This document shows positions 1 through 7,896 of a stretch of 64,000 nt of DNA, piece after piece. This DNA is from Paenibacillus pini JCM 16418 (lineage in GTDB: Bacteria; Bacillota; Bacilli; Paenibacillales; Paenibacillaceae). The notes below the pieces were generated by a model. That model had not been told where the DNA came from and did not search any database. It saw nothing but the letters and a program-made list of their open reading frames with translations. The stretch spans positions 62,001-126,000 of the forward strand of contig NZ_BAVZ01000007.1 in assembly GCF_000576305.1 (NCBI RefSeq), read 5' to 3'. Each line of letters starts with the position of its first letter. Position 1 is the first letter of the stretch. Both the position numbers and the translations under genes were made by a program.

Positions 1-21
1 CATTATAGAAATAAATGAAGT

Positions 22-56
22 AACCCTTTCTTTTGGAAAGGGTTTTTAGTTTTTGC
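22..56 (+). terminator. intrinsic terminator at left edge
   Basis: A perfect 9-bp stem (positions 22-30 with 36-44, loop TTTTG) runs into a T-rich tract. It probably ends a gene lying left of the window and isolates the lipoprotein gene that follows. Confidence 0.75.
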
Positions 57-150
57 GTTATTTTTGAAGGAAATAGGTTTAATCTCTGTTAAAGGTAAAA
101 TTTAGGTTACTCATAGTTATAGTTTTTATTAAGGTTTGAGGGGAGTGTTT

Positions 151-507
151 ATGATTAAATCAGGCTATCTATCACTGATATGGATCATGGTTGTTATTTT
201 ATTGCTAGGAGGTTGCGGGAAAATGAATAAACAAGATGAAACGGATTTGATGAAAGAAGCTAAAACGATCGCAGTCCAGCATTTAAAAGAAAAATATGAA
301 ATCGATGTTGAAATCACGAAACAAAAGATGCTCCCAACTTATGTGAATGATGAAATTACGATGGAAGGCCATGTGATCGGACATCCTGATCAAAGCTTTA
401 ACATCGCGGTGGATTATAAAGAAAAGAAAACGATGAATTTTGCAATGAGTCCTGAATTAGTGAGTGCCATTCGCGCAAAAGGTCATGAGCCATTTATAAA
501 AAAATAG
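151..507 (+). CDS. small lipoprotein, candidate immunity protein of the adjacent T7-type lipase
   Basis: A 118-residue protein. The ATG at 151 is chosen over an in-frame TTG at 136 because a GAGGGGAG ribosome binding site lies just before it. The N-terminus is a lipoprotein signal peptide: a basic residue, a hydrophobic run, then the lipobox LGGC with Cys22, so it should be anchored on the outer face of the membrane. The mature part is a small alpha/beta-looking domain without catalytic motifs, reminiscent of the DUF1433/DUF4467 lipoproteins of Firmicutes. It lies 31 bp upstream of the lipase gene and probably shares its mRNA. In Staphylococcus aureus, small lipoproteins of this sort (TilA) neutralise the T7-secreted lipase TslA; assigning that role here is inference from position and type, not from sequence identity. 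Confidence 0.8.
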   Translation: MIKSGYLSLIWIMVVILLLGGCGKMNKQDETDLMKEAKTIAVQHLKEKYEIDVEITKQKMLPTYVNDEITMEGHVIGHPDQSFNIAVDYKEKKTMNFAMSPELVSAIRAKGHEPFIKK

Positions 508-538
508 CTTAAATCATTAGTAAGGAGGTCACATGTGA

Positions 539-1804
539 ATGAGTTCTAATGCTGTAGATGATGAAACTTATAAAATAATGTCTGATTTAGCCTACTCCGA
601 TTTGAAGAAGGATCAGGAGCTAGAGGAACTCCCAGGCTGGAAAGTGCTTGAAACGCCAGCAAACAATGATCAATCTGGGTTTGACGCGGTTACCTTTGTA
701 AATCCAGATACCAACCAGGCGGTCATTGCCTACCGTGGAACGGAGGGGAGCAAAGAACTATCCGAATCACTTCCCGATTTTTTAAATGATGGTGTCATTG
801 GAATTAACGAACTTGGAAGAAAAATAACTCAGACAGGAACGGTTGCACCTCCTTGGAATGATTCAATAAAAAAAGCAGAAGATTTTTTAGGTGTGACAAC
901 GTTTAATAACTGGATGGGTGATCGAGGTAAAGATATTGATAAAGCGACATTGGGTCAGAATAATCAGTTATACCAGTCAGAAGATTATGCAAATAAAATG
1001 AAAGATAAATATAAAGAACTCGACTTTTCACTAACAGGACATTCTCTAGGGGGAGGAAATGCACAGTATGCTGCCGCATATACAGGTCTTACGGCAGTTA
1101 CCTTCAGTGCACCTTCTGTTATAGCTAGTCTCACACCAGAAGCTAGAAGCAAAGCAGAAAAAGGTGAATTCGACTCTCAAATCGTAAATTTTGTACATCC
1201 TAAAGATATTGTAGGAAGCGGAACAATGGGCGGATTTGACCTTCATGTAGGTTCTACCTATTATATTAATTCGAACTATGAGGATGCTAATAAAGGGTAC
1301 AGTTTACTCGATAAAATTAATAATTCATTTGGTGGTGAAAACTACCACAGCTTAAATAATTATCATTTCAAGGATGGGTATCTTTCTAATGATTTATATG
1401 ATGCGGCGACGGGAGAGTTTGTGAGTAACTCGCCTAGGTTAACCTCTTCCAGTCATTCATTTGGTGGATTATCTACTTTATTCGGTGGTATGAGTCATCA
1501 ACTGGGTCTGCTTGCTACAGTGGTGGGATCAGGCAAGACGATCCGGGTCACTCCTGAACAATTAAAGGCAATAGCTGAGAAATGGAAGCTGAATGCAGAG
1601 CAGGTGAACGCTGACATGACGAGAGTGCGGGGACGACTTGCTAAGTATATGCATAGTAGTCATAGTCGCAGGCTTCAGCCGATAGTCATCCAACTGGATC
1701 AGTCTATTACGGAATTAAATCAATGGCATTTACAGCAAACTTTGGAATATTTAAATTTTATCAATAAGAAGGCTGAGCAATTTAGGCAAGCAGACAGTGG
1801 ATAG
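539..1804 (+). CDS. lipase with C-terminal WXG100-like domain, candidate type VII secreted effector
   Basis: A 421-residue protein; ATG at 539 follows AAGGAGG with about 10 nt spacing. The N-terminal two thirds is an alpha/beta-hydrolase of the class 3 lipase/DUF2974 type: a YRGTEG oxyanion-type motif near residue 66 and the nucleophile elbow GHSLGG with Ser169, followed by HPKD and a late NYHF that could give the catalytic Asp and His. There is no signal peptide. From about residue 335 to the end the protein becomes a helical segment opening with IRVTPEQL, a typical start of Firmicute WXG100 (EsxA-like) proteins. Enzyme first, secretion-like domain last, is the reverse of LXG toxins and matches the described arrangement of S. 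aureus TslA. It is flanked by a lipoprotein and a free WXG100 protein. The lipase assignment is strong; T7 secretion is inferred. Confidence 0.85.
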   Translation: MSSNAVDDETYKIMSDLAYSDLKKDQELEELPGWKVLETPANNDQSGFDAVTFVNPDTNQAVIAYRGTEGSKELSESLPDFLNDGVIGINELGRKITQTGTVAPPWNDSIKKAEDFLGVTTFNNWMGDRGKDIDKATLGQNNQLYQSEDYANKMKDKYKELDFSLTGHSLGGGNAQYAAAYTGLTAVTFSAPSVIASLTPEARSKAEKGEFDSQIVNFVHPKDIVGSGTMGGFDLHVGSTYYINSNYEDANKGYSLLDKINNSFGGENYHSLNNYHFKDGYLSNDLYDAATGEFVSNSPRLTSSSHSFGGLSTLFGGMSHQLGLLATVVGSGKTIRVTPEQLKAIAEKWKLNAEQVNADMTRVRGRLAKYMHSSHSRRLQPIVIQLDQSITELNQWHLQQTLEYLNFINKKAEQFRQADSG

Positions 1805-1854
1805 CAGCTTATAACAACGAATAATGAATATTGATGAATTGGAGTGAAGTAGCA

Positions 1855-2127
1855 TTGAATGAAGAAATTCTGGTGGAACTGGATGACCTGATGCGGGCAG
1901 AACAGGAACTTACTTGGCTTCTGAGTCAGCTTCGTGCCGACGAGAAGGAGGCAAGGACACTGTATGGGCAGCTGGACGATTGGACGGGTCAGTCGGCAGA
2001 GACGGTAAGACAGCAAATCGAAGCATTTTTCATGGGTCTCGGTAGTAAAATATCTCATATTGAGCAGCAAAAGGTAGAGTTGATAAGGTACGTTGAACTG
2101 ATGAAGCAAACAGATTTAAGACGATAA
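1855..2127 (+). CDS. WXG100-family small helical protein
   Basis: A small helical protein (90 residues from TTG 1855; 97-98 if ATG 1834 or TTG 1831 is used). I favour TTG 1855 because GGAGTG lies 8 nt before it, while the upstream starts have no clear ribosome binding site. The sequence is two amphipathic helices separated by a turn carrying W-T-G (in DDWTGQ), the WXG signature of type VII secretion substrates and chaperone-like partners. It follows the lipase gene by about 50 bp. In the S. aureus TslA system, two small WXG-like proteins (TlaA1, TlaA2) bind the C-terminal domain of the lipase; this protein may play that part. No ESX core genes lie in the window, so the secretion machine would be elsewhere. 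Confidence 0.75.
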   Translation: MNEEILVELDDLMRAEQELTWLLSQLRADEKEARTLYGQLDDWTGQSAETVRQQIEAFFMGLGSKISHIEQQKVELIRYVELMKQTDLRR

Positions 2128-2220
2128 TCTTGTAGGAGGAATGGAATGCGTTTAATAAAGAAATAGAACGTGTATTTAATTAGATAGAGTATTGGAGAGA
2201 TACATATTGAGGAGGTCGTG

Positions 2221-2532
2221 ATGATGCAAATGAAAACAACCGGAGAAATTTTATTAACTAAACCTGCTAATCTATTCCGCGGCATGGAAGCCGTAGGTGG
2301 AAAGCTTAAAATTACAGGTGATCGGGTCATTTTTAATGCGACAAGACTTAATGTCCAAAGAGATTCACTGGAGATACCAATGAGTGATATCCAAGAAGTA
2401 GAGCGTCGAAATACGCTGCGTATTGTGCCAAATGGGATTACCATTAAGCTTCGATCTGGCAAAGAATATCGCTTTGTTATTAAGGACAGGGATCAGGTCA
2501 TAGAGCTTATACATAATAAAATTGGGAAATAA
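2221..2532 (+). CDS. GRAM-domain-like protein
   Basis: A protein of about 103 residues. An AGGAGG site at 2210-2215 precedes three stacked start codons (GTG 2218, ATG 2221, ATG 2224); 2221 or 2224 gives sensible spacing. The whole protein looks like one GRAM/PH-like beta domain: an alternating pattern with KLKITGDRVIFNA, PMSDIQEVERRNTL and ITIKLRSGKEYRFVI, then a C-terminal helix. Such domains bind lipids or membranes in eukaryotes; the bacterial single-domain versions have no settled role. It is transcribed in the same direction as the lipase cassette, about 90 bp downstream, but no link to it can be shown. Confidence 0.65.
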   Translation: MMQMKTTGEILLTKPANLFRGMEAVGGKLKITGDRVIFNATRLNVQRDSLEIPMSDIQEVERRNTLRIVPNGITIKLRSGKEYRFVIKDRDQVIELIHNKIGK

Positions 2533-2552
2533 GGTTATATCAACCTATCTAT

Positions 2553-2576
2553 ATAACGCTCGAAATAACGCTCGAA
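2553..2576. repeat. perfect tandem repeat of a 12-bp unit
   Basis: The unit ATAACGCTCGAA occurs twice head to tail between the GRAM-domain gene and the diguanylate cyclase gene. It lies upstream of a TATAAT-like -10 at 2632-2637. A double operator or slippage duplication are both possible. Confidence 0.6.
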
Positions 2577-2697
2577 GAACTGAGAATGTGACAAAAGCTG
2601 AATAAGCTATCCCCCTATTAAGCTATTGATGTATAATAAAAGAGACGACATATTTTGACATCAATTTCCATATTATTAACGCAGGCGGGATGCAATA

Positions 2698-4269
2698 TTG
2701 AAGCATTTTAGAACAAAAGGGTTCACTCTTCGATTTACGATTAGTGTTCTAGTTATTACAGCCATTTTACTAACGATGGTGATTAGTGTTTTCTCGGCGC
2801 TTCAAGTGAATCGCTCAACACTAATTAATAATTATTTGCAGAATAATGAGCAATACGCCAAGAAGCTGGCGCTGACCACAAACGAGCTATTGATTACGAT
2901 GCAGCAGAATATCGGTGCCATTGCCAAAATATCTGAACGCGAACAGGTGATTGATGTTCAGCTATTTGACGATTTATTTCAAGAAAATACCCAGTATTTC
3001 AATTCCGTTGTGGTTGCTGATCCGAACCTTGTTATTCGGGCGATTAGTCCTCATACTACAGGTGTTGAAGTAGGTGATCGACTGAACTCAGAGCAAAGCA
3101 AAATGGCAGTTGAGTTAAAGAAGCCCTTTGTATCTAAGCCTTACCGGGCTACCACAGGTCGACTTATTATTCTGGTCTCTGCACCTATCATAGATAAAGC
3201 CGGCAACTACAAAGGATTCGTCGGCGGAACCATATATTTAGAAGAAAAGAACGTATTAAATACGATGCTGAAGGAACACTTTTTTGGTAACGGTTCATAT
3301 GTATATGTCGTTGAGAAGACTGGAAGTTTAATTTTTCATCCGGATCGAAAACGTATTGGGCAGTCCGTGATTGAGAATGAAGTCGTCCAGAAAGTTGTGC
3401 TCGGGAAGAGTGGTTCTCAACGTGTGATTAACTCAAAGGGCAACCCTTTTTATGCTGGGTATGCATACGAGCCTAGTACCTCATGGGGAATTATATCTCA
3501 AACACCAACCATGGTGATTGACAAGCCTCTACAGCTTCTTGTTAAACGGGTATTATTGCAATCATTACCATTCTTAATGCTTATCTTATTGATGGGTTGG
3601 TGGGTCGCTAGTCGGATCGCGAAACCGCTCCATACCTTAGCGCAATTCTCGGATGAGGCTACGCTTCATCCAAACCAGGTGCAGCATATCCCAGACATTC
3701 GGACTTCATACTATGAAGTTAGGCTGCTGTCGCAGAGTGTAAAGATTGCCTTTCAGAATATGAATGAAGATATCAATCAGCTTCGTAACGAGGTGAAAAT
3801 TGATGAGTTAACTGGGCTTGCGAATCGTAAAGCATTTGACGCTGTTATGGGAAAATGGATTGATTTACAGGTACCATTCTCACTTATTTTAATCGATATC
3901 GACCATTTTAAGCTGGTAAACGATACGTATGGTCATGTCGTAGGGGATCAAGTGCTCCGTTATTTATCACAAACGATGCAGGATATATCGCGGGAAAAAG
4001 ATGTATGCTTCCGGTATGGTGGCGAGGAATTTGGCATATTGGTCAAACACGTTGGACCACGCGGTGCAGAAGAGATGGCTGAGAAGTTAAGGACAGAACT
4101 TGAATTGGTGAATAGCCCGGCAGGTCAACCGATCACTATTTCTTCCGGGATTGCATCTTATCCTGAGCATACTCATAGTGCTACAGATCTGTTACTCATG
4201 GCAGATAAGGCGTTATATCAATCCAAGACAAGTGGCAGAAACCAGACGACGGTAAGTAGTATTAAGTAA
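2698..4269 (+). CDS. membrane diguanylate cyclase with extracytoplasmic Cache sensor
   Basis: A 523-residue protein that makes cyclic di-GMP from two GTP. It starts at TTG 2698 (an ATG at 2690 runs into a stop). A first membrane helix (about residues 12-32) is followed by a dCache-type sensor domain outside the cell (about 35-275), a second membrane helix (about 280-300), a short HAMP-like linker and a coiled segment. The GGDEF domain begins with DELTGLANRKAFD and has an intact catalytic GGEEF at residues about 441-445. An inhibitory RxxD site (REKD) sits exactly five residues before it, so product feedback inhibition is expected. It stands alone in its transcription unit. The ligand of the sensor cannot be read from the sequence. 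Confidence 0.93.
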   Translation: MKHFRTKGFTLRFTISVLVITAILLTMVISVFSALQVNRSTLINNYLQNNEQYAKKLALTTNELLITMQQNIGAIAKISEREQVIDVQLFDDLFQENTQYFNSVVVADPNLVIRAISPHTTGVEVGDRLNSEQSKMAVELKKPFVSKPYRATTGRLIILVSAPIIDKAGNYKGFVGGTIYLEEKNVLNTMLKEHFFGNGSYVYVVEKTGSLIFHPDRKRIGQSVIENEVVQKVVLGKSGSQRVINSKGNPFYAGYAYEPSTSWGIISQTPTMVIDKPLQLLVKRVLLQSLPFLMLILLMGWWVASRIAKPLHTLAQFSDEATLHPNQVQHIPDIRTSYYEVRLLSQSVKIAFQNMNEDINQLRNEVKIDELTGLANRKAFDAVMGKWIDLQVPFSLILIDIDHFKLVNDTYGHVVGDQVLRYLSQTMQDISREKDVCFRYGGEEFGILVKHVGPRGAEEMAEKLRTELELVNSPAGQPITISSGIASYPEHTHSATDLLLMADKALYQSKTSGRNQTTVSSIK

Positions 4270-4302
4270 GCACTAGTTTGGATGATTACTTCATGTCCTT
4301 CA

Positions 4303-4331
4303 TTGTGAAAACGTTCCAATTGTGCTATCAT
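4303..4331 (+). promoter_or_regulatory. probable promoter of the hflX leader
   Basis: A -35-like TTGTGA (4303-4308), a 17-bp spacer and a -10-like TATCAT (4326-4331) lie just upstream of the leader peptide's ribosome binding site. Transcription would begin near 4338, giving a leader of more than 400 nt before hflX. Confidence 0.5.
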
Positions 4332-4367
4332 AATAACAATTCTAAGGATCGGAGGGTTCGTAAAGCC

Positions 4368-4406
4368 ATGTACATTCATTTCCGTTACAACACTTTGCGC
4401 CGCTAA
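4368..4406 (+). CDS. 12-residue leader peptide upstream of hflX
   Basis: The short reading frame MYIHFRYNTLRR follows a good ribosome binding site (GGAGGG at 4351-4356). It ends in basic residues around NTL, like macrolide-responsive leader peptides with basic-X-basic motifs at which drug-bound ribosomes stall. Its last codons and stop (CCGCTAAT, 4400-4407) can pair with ATTGGCGG (4434-4441), so a ribosome stalled here would change the downstream RNA fold. In Listeria, the resistance-type HflX gene hflXr is induced by antibiotics through leader attenuation, which fits this layout. The coding nature is inferred from the binding site, the overlap with the stem and the neighbouring gene. Confidence 0.65.
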   Translation: MYIHFRYNTLRR

Positions 4407-4523
4407 TTGAATAGTGCTCAAAGGCTCGGCCTTATTGGCGGGCGAACGGGATAGGTATGCTTATGGCTTAAAGAACCTCATATACGACACGTTGTTTTTA
4501 TGATGTGTCCATATATGCAGAGG

Positions 4524-4548
4524 GAGGGCGATCGCGCCCTCTTTTTGT
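4524..4548 (+). terminator. attenuator 1 in the hflX leader
   Basis: A seven-bp GC-rich stem GAGGGCG (4524-4530) and CGCCCTC (4535-4541), loop ATCG, is followed directly by five T. It is a canonical intrinsic terminator located between the leader peptide and hflX, so transcription must read through it to express hflX from the upstream promoter. Confidence 0.8.
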
Positions 4549-4655
4549 TGGAATATAACTAGTAGTCTTTACATTACATGTGACTTCCTTATATTTCTCG
4601 CAGAAACGATTGCCGTCCGTATGGATGGCGAAGACGCCTTCTTGTCTTTAAGAAT

Positions 4656-4682
4656 AAAATGACGCGGTATGCGTTATTTTAA
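4656..4682 (+). terminator. possible second hairpin in the hflX leader
   Basis: AAAATGACGC (4656-4665) pairs with GCGTTATTTT (4671-4680) with one G-U pair; the right arm is T-rich. It may be a weak terminator or part of the antiterminator fold. A further hairpin, GCCGTCC with GGATGGC, lies at about 4612-4629. Confidence 0.4.
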
Positions 4683-4702
4683 TTGAACATAGCTATGGAA
4701 TC

Positions 4703-4744
4703 TCCGTTCGCTCAAACTTTAGGGTTTAGCCTACGGATTTTTTT
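4703..4744 (+). terminator. attenuator immediately upstream of hflX
   Basis: TCCGT (4703-4707) pairs with ACGGA (4733-4737), enclosing a GCT-AAAC/GTTT-AGC inner stem, followed by seven T ending at 4744. The T tract abuts the hflX translation start region. Such a terminator directly before the gene is typical of antibiotic-inducible attenuation. Confidence 0.65.
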
Positions 4745-4774
4745 ATGAAGATGAGAGTTTGGAGGAATATAAAG

Positions 4775-6061
4775 ATGGAAGAAGAACAACAAAAAGCGAT
4801 TATCGTAGGTGTGAATTTAAAGCAAAAACATCAGGATGATTTTGAGTATTCAATGGAAGAGCTAGGGAATCTGGCTCATGCCTGTCACGTTGAAGTGGTA
4901 GGTAAAATGACACAAAATATGGAAAAAGTTAATAAATCTCATTATATCGGGACGGGTAAAGTTGAGGAGCTAGCGGGATTATATCGTGGTCTAGAGGCAA
5001 ATCTGATCATCTTCAACGATGAATTATCTCCGTCACAGCTCCGCAACTTGGAAGCTGATTTGGAGTGTAAGGTCATTGATCGTACGATCCTGATCTTGGA
5101 TATTTTCGAAAAGAGAGCAAAGACCCGTGAAGCTCAGCTTCAGGTTGAAATTGCTCAGCTGCAATACATGCTTCCACGTCTCTCCGGCCTGCGCGAGTCA
5201 CTTGGACGTCAAAGTGGTGGTGTGGGTACGAAGAATAAAGGTGCGGGCGAAACTAGACTTGAGCTCGATCGCCGCCGGATTGAAGATAAAATCAATGCTC
5301 TACACAAGGAACTAGAAACGCTAGTATTCCAGCGTCAAACACAGCGTAAACAGCGCAAGAAGAATCAGGTTCCGGTCGTATCTTTAGTCGGATATACCAA
5401 CGCGGGCAAATCGACGATTATGAATGCGATGGTTGAGTTATACAGTCCATCTGGTGGGACTGAAGAGAAGAAAGTGTTCGAGAAGGATATGTTATTCGCT
5501 ACGCTTGAGACTTCAGTTCGTAATATCCATCTAGCAGATAATAAAGACTTTTTGCTCACCGATACGGTTGGATTTGTTAGTAAGCTCCCTCACCATCTGG
5601 TGAAGGCTTTCCGATCCACGCTGGAAGAAGTAGCTGAAGCTGATCTGCTCGTTCATGTTATAGACTATTCGAATGCTAATTATGAGCAGCTTATTCGCAT
5701 CACAGAGAATACGTTAAAAGATATCGGAATTACCGATATTCCGACGATTTTTGCTTATAATAAGTGTGATATGGCGGGACGGGATATTCCTGAAGTTGAA
5801 GGAAATAACATCTATCTAGCGGCGAAGCCGAGACTAGGAATTACGGAGCTCGTGGATATGATTCGTGGATTTATTTTCACCGATTATGTGCAATGTGAGA
5901 TGTTAATTCCTTATGAACAGGGACAGATTGTATCCTATTTGAATGAACAAGCGAACATTAAGTCGACCGAATATGAGAATGAAGGTACGCGGTTGAGCTT
6001 AGAATGCAAGGCGATGGATTATGAGAAATATCGTCAATTTGTGATAGAAGAGACAGAGTAG
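4775..6061 (+). CDS. hflX: ribosome-associated GTPase HflX
   Basis: A 428-residue GTPase that splits stalled or hibernating ribosomes; some homologues (HflXr) protect against macrolides and lincosamides. The ATG at 4775 is chosen because GGAGG lies 9 nt before it; the in-frame ATG at 4745 overlaps the attenuator T tract. The N-terminal HflX domain (about 1-110) is followed by the linker with the conserved GTKNKGAGETRLELDRRRI glycine-rich stretch. The G domain carries GYTNAGKST (about 206-214), DTVGF (263-267) and NKCD (329-332). The length is normal for the family. It is preceded by a 400-nt leader with a leader peptide and terminators, so expression is probably induced by translation stress. 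Whether it is housekeeping HflX or resistance-type HflXr cannot be decided here. Confidence 0.95.
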   Translation: MEEEQQKAIIVGVNLKQKHQDDFEYSMEELGNLAHACHVEVVGKMTQNMEKVNKSHYIGTGKVEELAGLYRGLEANLIIFNDELSPSQLRNLEADLECKVIDRTILILDIFEKRAKTREAQLQVEIAQLQYMLPRLSGLRESLGRQSGGVGTKNKGAGETRLELDRRRIEDKINALHKELETLVFQRQTQRKQRKKNQVPVVSLVGYTNAGKSTIMNAMVELYSPSGGTEEKKVFEKDMLFATLETSVRNIHLADNKDFLLTDTVGFVSKLPHHLVKAFRSTLEEVAEADLLVHVIDYSNANYEQLIRITENTLKDIGITDIPTIFAYNKCDMAGRDIPEVEGNNIYLAAKPRLGITELVDMIRGFIFTDYVQCEMLIPYEQGQIVSYLNEQANIKSTEYENEGTRLSLECKAMDYEKYRQFVIEETE

Positions 6062-6186
6062 AGCCGCATATTGTTTTTGCCTCCCTCAGAATGGGTAAAT
6101 AGTTAAATACGACATACGGCTGCCTACTCACGCTAAAGACATCAAGATTATCAGGCAGCGGATACTGAATGGGTAGGTGAACGATA

Positions 6187-6993
6187 ATGACAATAACACC
6201 AGAAAAACATGTGAAACTGCATGGTTTTAACAATCTAACAAAATCACTAGCTTTCAATATGTATGATATTTGCTACACACGAACCAAAGAGGAACGTGAG
6301 GCTTATCTCGAATACATTGATGAGCAGTATAATGCCGATCGTTTAACAACGATTCTCAAAACGGTATCTGACATTATAGGTGCTCATGTGCTAAATATTG
6401 CGAAGCAGGATTACGTACCTCAAGGGGCAAGTGTAACGATACTTGTATCGGAAGGTCCAGTTGTTGAGGTGCCTACTGAATCCTATTCGGAATCACCAGG
6501 TCCGCTACCCAATGCTGTGCTAATGGCTCTGGATAAGAGCCACATTACAGTGCATACGTATCCTGAATTTCATCCGGATGAGGGAATTAGCACTTTTCGT
6601 GCTGACATAGACGTCTCCACTTGCGGGGAAATTTCACCGCTAAAGGCGCTAAACTATCTCATCCATTCGTTTGATACGGATATTATGACGATTGACTATA
6701 GGGTGCGTGGATTTACGCGAGATATAAACGGTCACAAGCTGTTCATTGATCATGATATCAATTCGATCCAGAACTATATCCCGGATGAGATTAAGAGCAT
6801 GTATCAAATGATTGATGTGAACGTATATCCGGAGCATATTTTTCATACGAAATGCAAGCTGAAGGCTTTCGATCTGGATAACTATCTGTTTGGATACACC
6901 AAGGATAAACTGAATCAGCAAGAGCAAGAGGAGATTACCGAACGGATTACGTTAGAGATGGATGAAATTTATTATGGGCGGAACATGAGCTAG
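6187..6993 (+). CDS. speD: S-adenosylmethionine decarboxylase proenzyme
   Basis: A 268-residue protein that decarboxylates S-adenosylmethionine to supply the aminopropyl group for spermidine. It is the longer E. coli SpeD-like class rather than the ~125-residue Bacillus SpeH form. The self-cleavage site is clear in [13 protein letters not shown]: Ser118 becomes the pyruvoyl group, giving beta and alpha chains. The [18 protein letters not shown] stretch carries the conserved acid catalyst Cys of the family. The ATG at 6187 follows a GGTAGGTG-type binding site. No spermidine synthase gene is adjacent; the gene stands alone between hflX and a small membrane protein on the other strand. Confidence 0.93.
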   Translation: MTITPEKHVKLHGFNNLTKSLAFNMYDICYTRTKEEREAYLEYIDEQYNADRLTTILKTVSDIIGAHVLNIAKQDYVPQGASVTILVSEGPVVEVPTESYSESPGPLPNAVLMALDKSHITVHTYPEFHPDEGISTFRADIDVSTCGEISPLKALNYLIHSFDTDIMTIDYRVRGFTRDINGHKLFIDHDINSIQNYIPDEIKSMYQMIDVNVYPEHIFHTKCKLKAFDLDNYLFGYTKDKLNQQEQEEITERITLEMDEIYYGRNMS

Positions 6994-6998
6994 TTCGG

Positions 6999-7250
6999 TT
7001 AACGGAAAAAGCCGATTAACATAAGGATAAGCAGCAGTACTGGGATGATGTACATGTAAAAGAAATCCAGCAGCCGAATAGGGTGGGGTCTGGAGTATCC
7101 CCCTGTCTTATCCGGTAAGCTTGCTTCCACAATGTGTTCAGCAGCTTCTAGTGTTTCTTCCATAATTGGGGTATCTTCAATACGAGTGAGGGCAGTCGCT
7201 TGTAACTGCTGCGCATCTTGTAGACGGGTGTCCTTAGTATTCAATTCCAT
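6999..7250 (-). CDS. small single-span membrane protein, unknown function
   Basis: An 83-residue protein beginning at ATG 7250 behind an AAGGGGAG site. The first 55 residues are polar and acidic. One hydrophobic C-terminal helix (FFYMYIIPVLLLILMLIGFF) could tail-anchor it in the membrane with the N-terminus in the cytoplasm. I do not recognise the family. It converges with speD, six bases away, so the two genes may share termination signals. Confidence 0.6.
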   Translation of the reverse strand: MELNTKDTRLQDAQQLQATALTRIEDTPIMEETLEAAEHIVEASLPDKTGGYSRPHPIRLLDFFYMYIIPVLLLILMLIGFFR

Positions 7251-7308
7251 TATGAGGGCTCCCCTTTGCGGATGTATATATTCGTCATCATTGTAGCATG
7301 AAAATTCG

Positions 7309-7347
7309 AAAAAACGCTGTGTTCATTTCATGAACATGGCGTTTTTT
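7309..7347 (-). terminator. bidirectional-type terminator after the 7354-7755 lipoprotein gene
   Basis: AAAAAACGC and GCGTTTTTT enclose a TGTTCA/TGAACA inner stem. There are T runs on both strands. It ends the minus-strand lipoprotein gene and separates it from the small membrane protein gene. Confidence 0.75.
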
Positions 7348-7353
7348 ATTATA

Positions 7354-7755
7354 TTATTTATGATCAGGATTGCGAATGGCTTTAACATATACATGAGGTG
7401 CCACTTCAATGGCAATTTCATCTTCAATGTCGACATTCTTGATCTTGTAAAGCTTCGTCTGCGTGGGATAGAAGTTGGAGAAATTGCCAAATTGTACAGC
7501 GGTTTCTTGATCAGAGTAACTATCGATCTGGCCGATAATATGATCGATGTTATCGATGGTTTCATCGGTACCCAGATAAGAAAGATTATTAAAGCTGATC
7601 ATATTGGAGAAAGGCCAACTTGCTGAGACGGAAGTCATTTGATCTGTGGATACAGACATGGCTAATTCTTTTTGTTCAGTGCTGGAATCCATACGCGTTC
7701 CGCAGCTCGTTAGCATAATTAACACAATAAGTAGCATAAATGATTTGTGGATCAT
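7354..7755 (-). CDS. lipoprotein of unknown function
   Basis: A 133-residue protein. The ATG at 7755 is preferred over an upstream in-frame start at 7812 because AAGGAGG lies just before it and a complete lipoprotein signal follows (hydrophobic run, lipobox LTSC, Cys18). The mature part has a repeated pattern of Thr/Ser and an alternating beta-like C-terminus (KNVDIEDEIAIEVAPHVYVKAI). No catalytic motif is visible and I cannot assign a family. Confidence 0.65.
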   Translation of the reverse strand: MIHKSFMLLIVLIMLTSCGTRMDSSTEQKELAMSVSTDQMTSVSASWPFSNMISFNNLSYLGTDETIDNIDHIIGQIDSYSDQETAVQFGNFSNFYPTQTKLYKIKNVDIEDEIAIEVAPHVYVKAIRNPDHK

Positions 7756-7896
7756 GTCAAAGCCTCCTTCACTATATTCATATAGACGAAGAAGCTTGTT
7801 AGGTTGTTTCAAATATGGGAAAAATTTAATGTTAGTCTAACAATAGACCGCTCCCTACACCCGGAGCAGCCTATTACTTGCTAGTATGGAGTGATC

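Noticed and set aside
4306..4319. Catabolite-repression (cre-like) site before hflX
   Set aside because: TGAAAACGTTCCAA matches the consensus only in part, failing two conserved positions at its 3' half.
4745..4774. Longer N-terminus for HflX from ATG 4745
   Set aside because: The codon sits on the attenuator T tract and the extension overlaps the GGAGG site of the better start at 4775.
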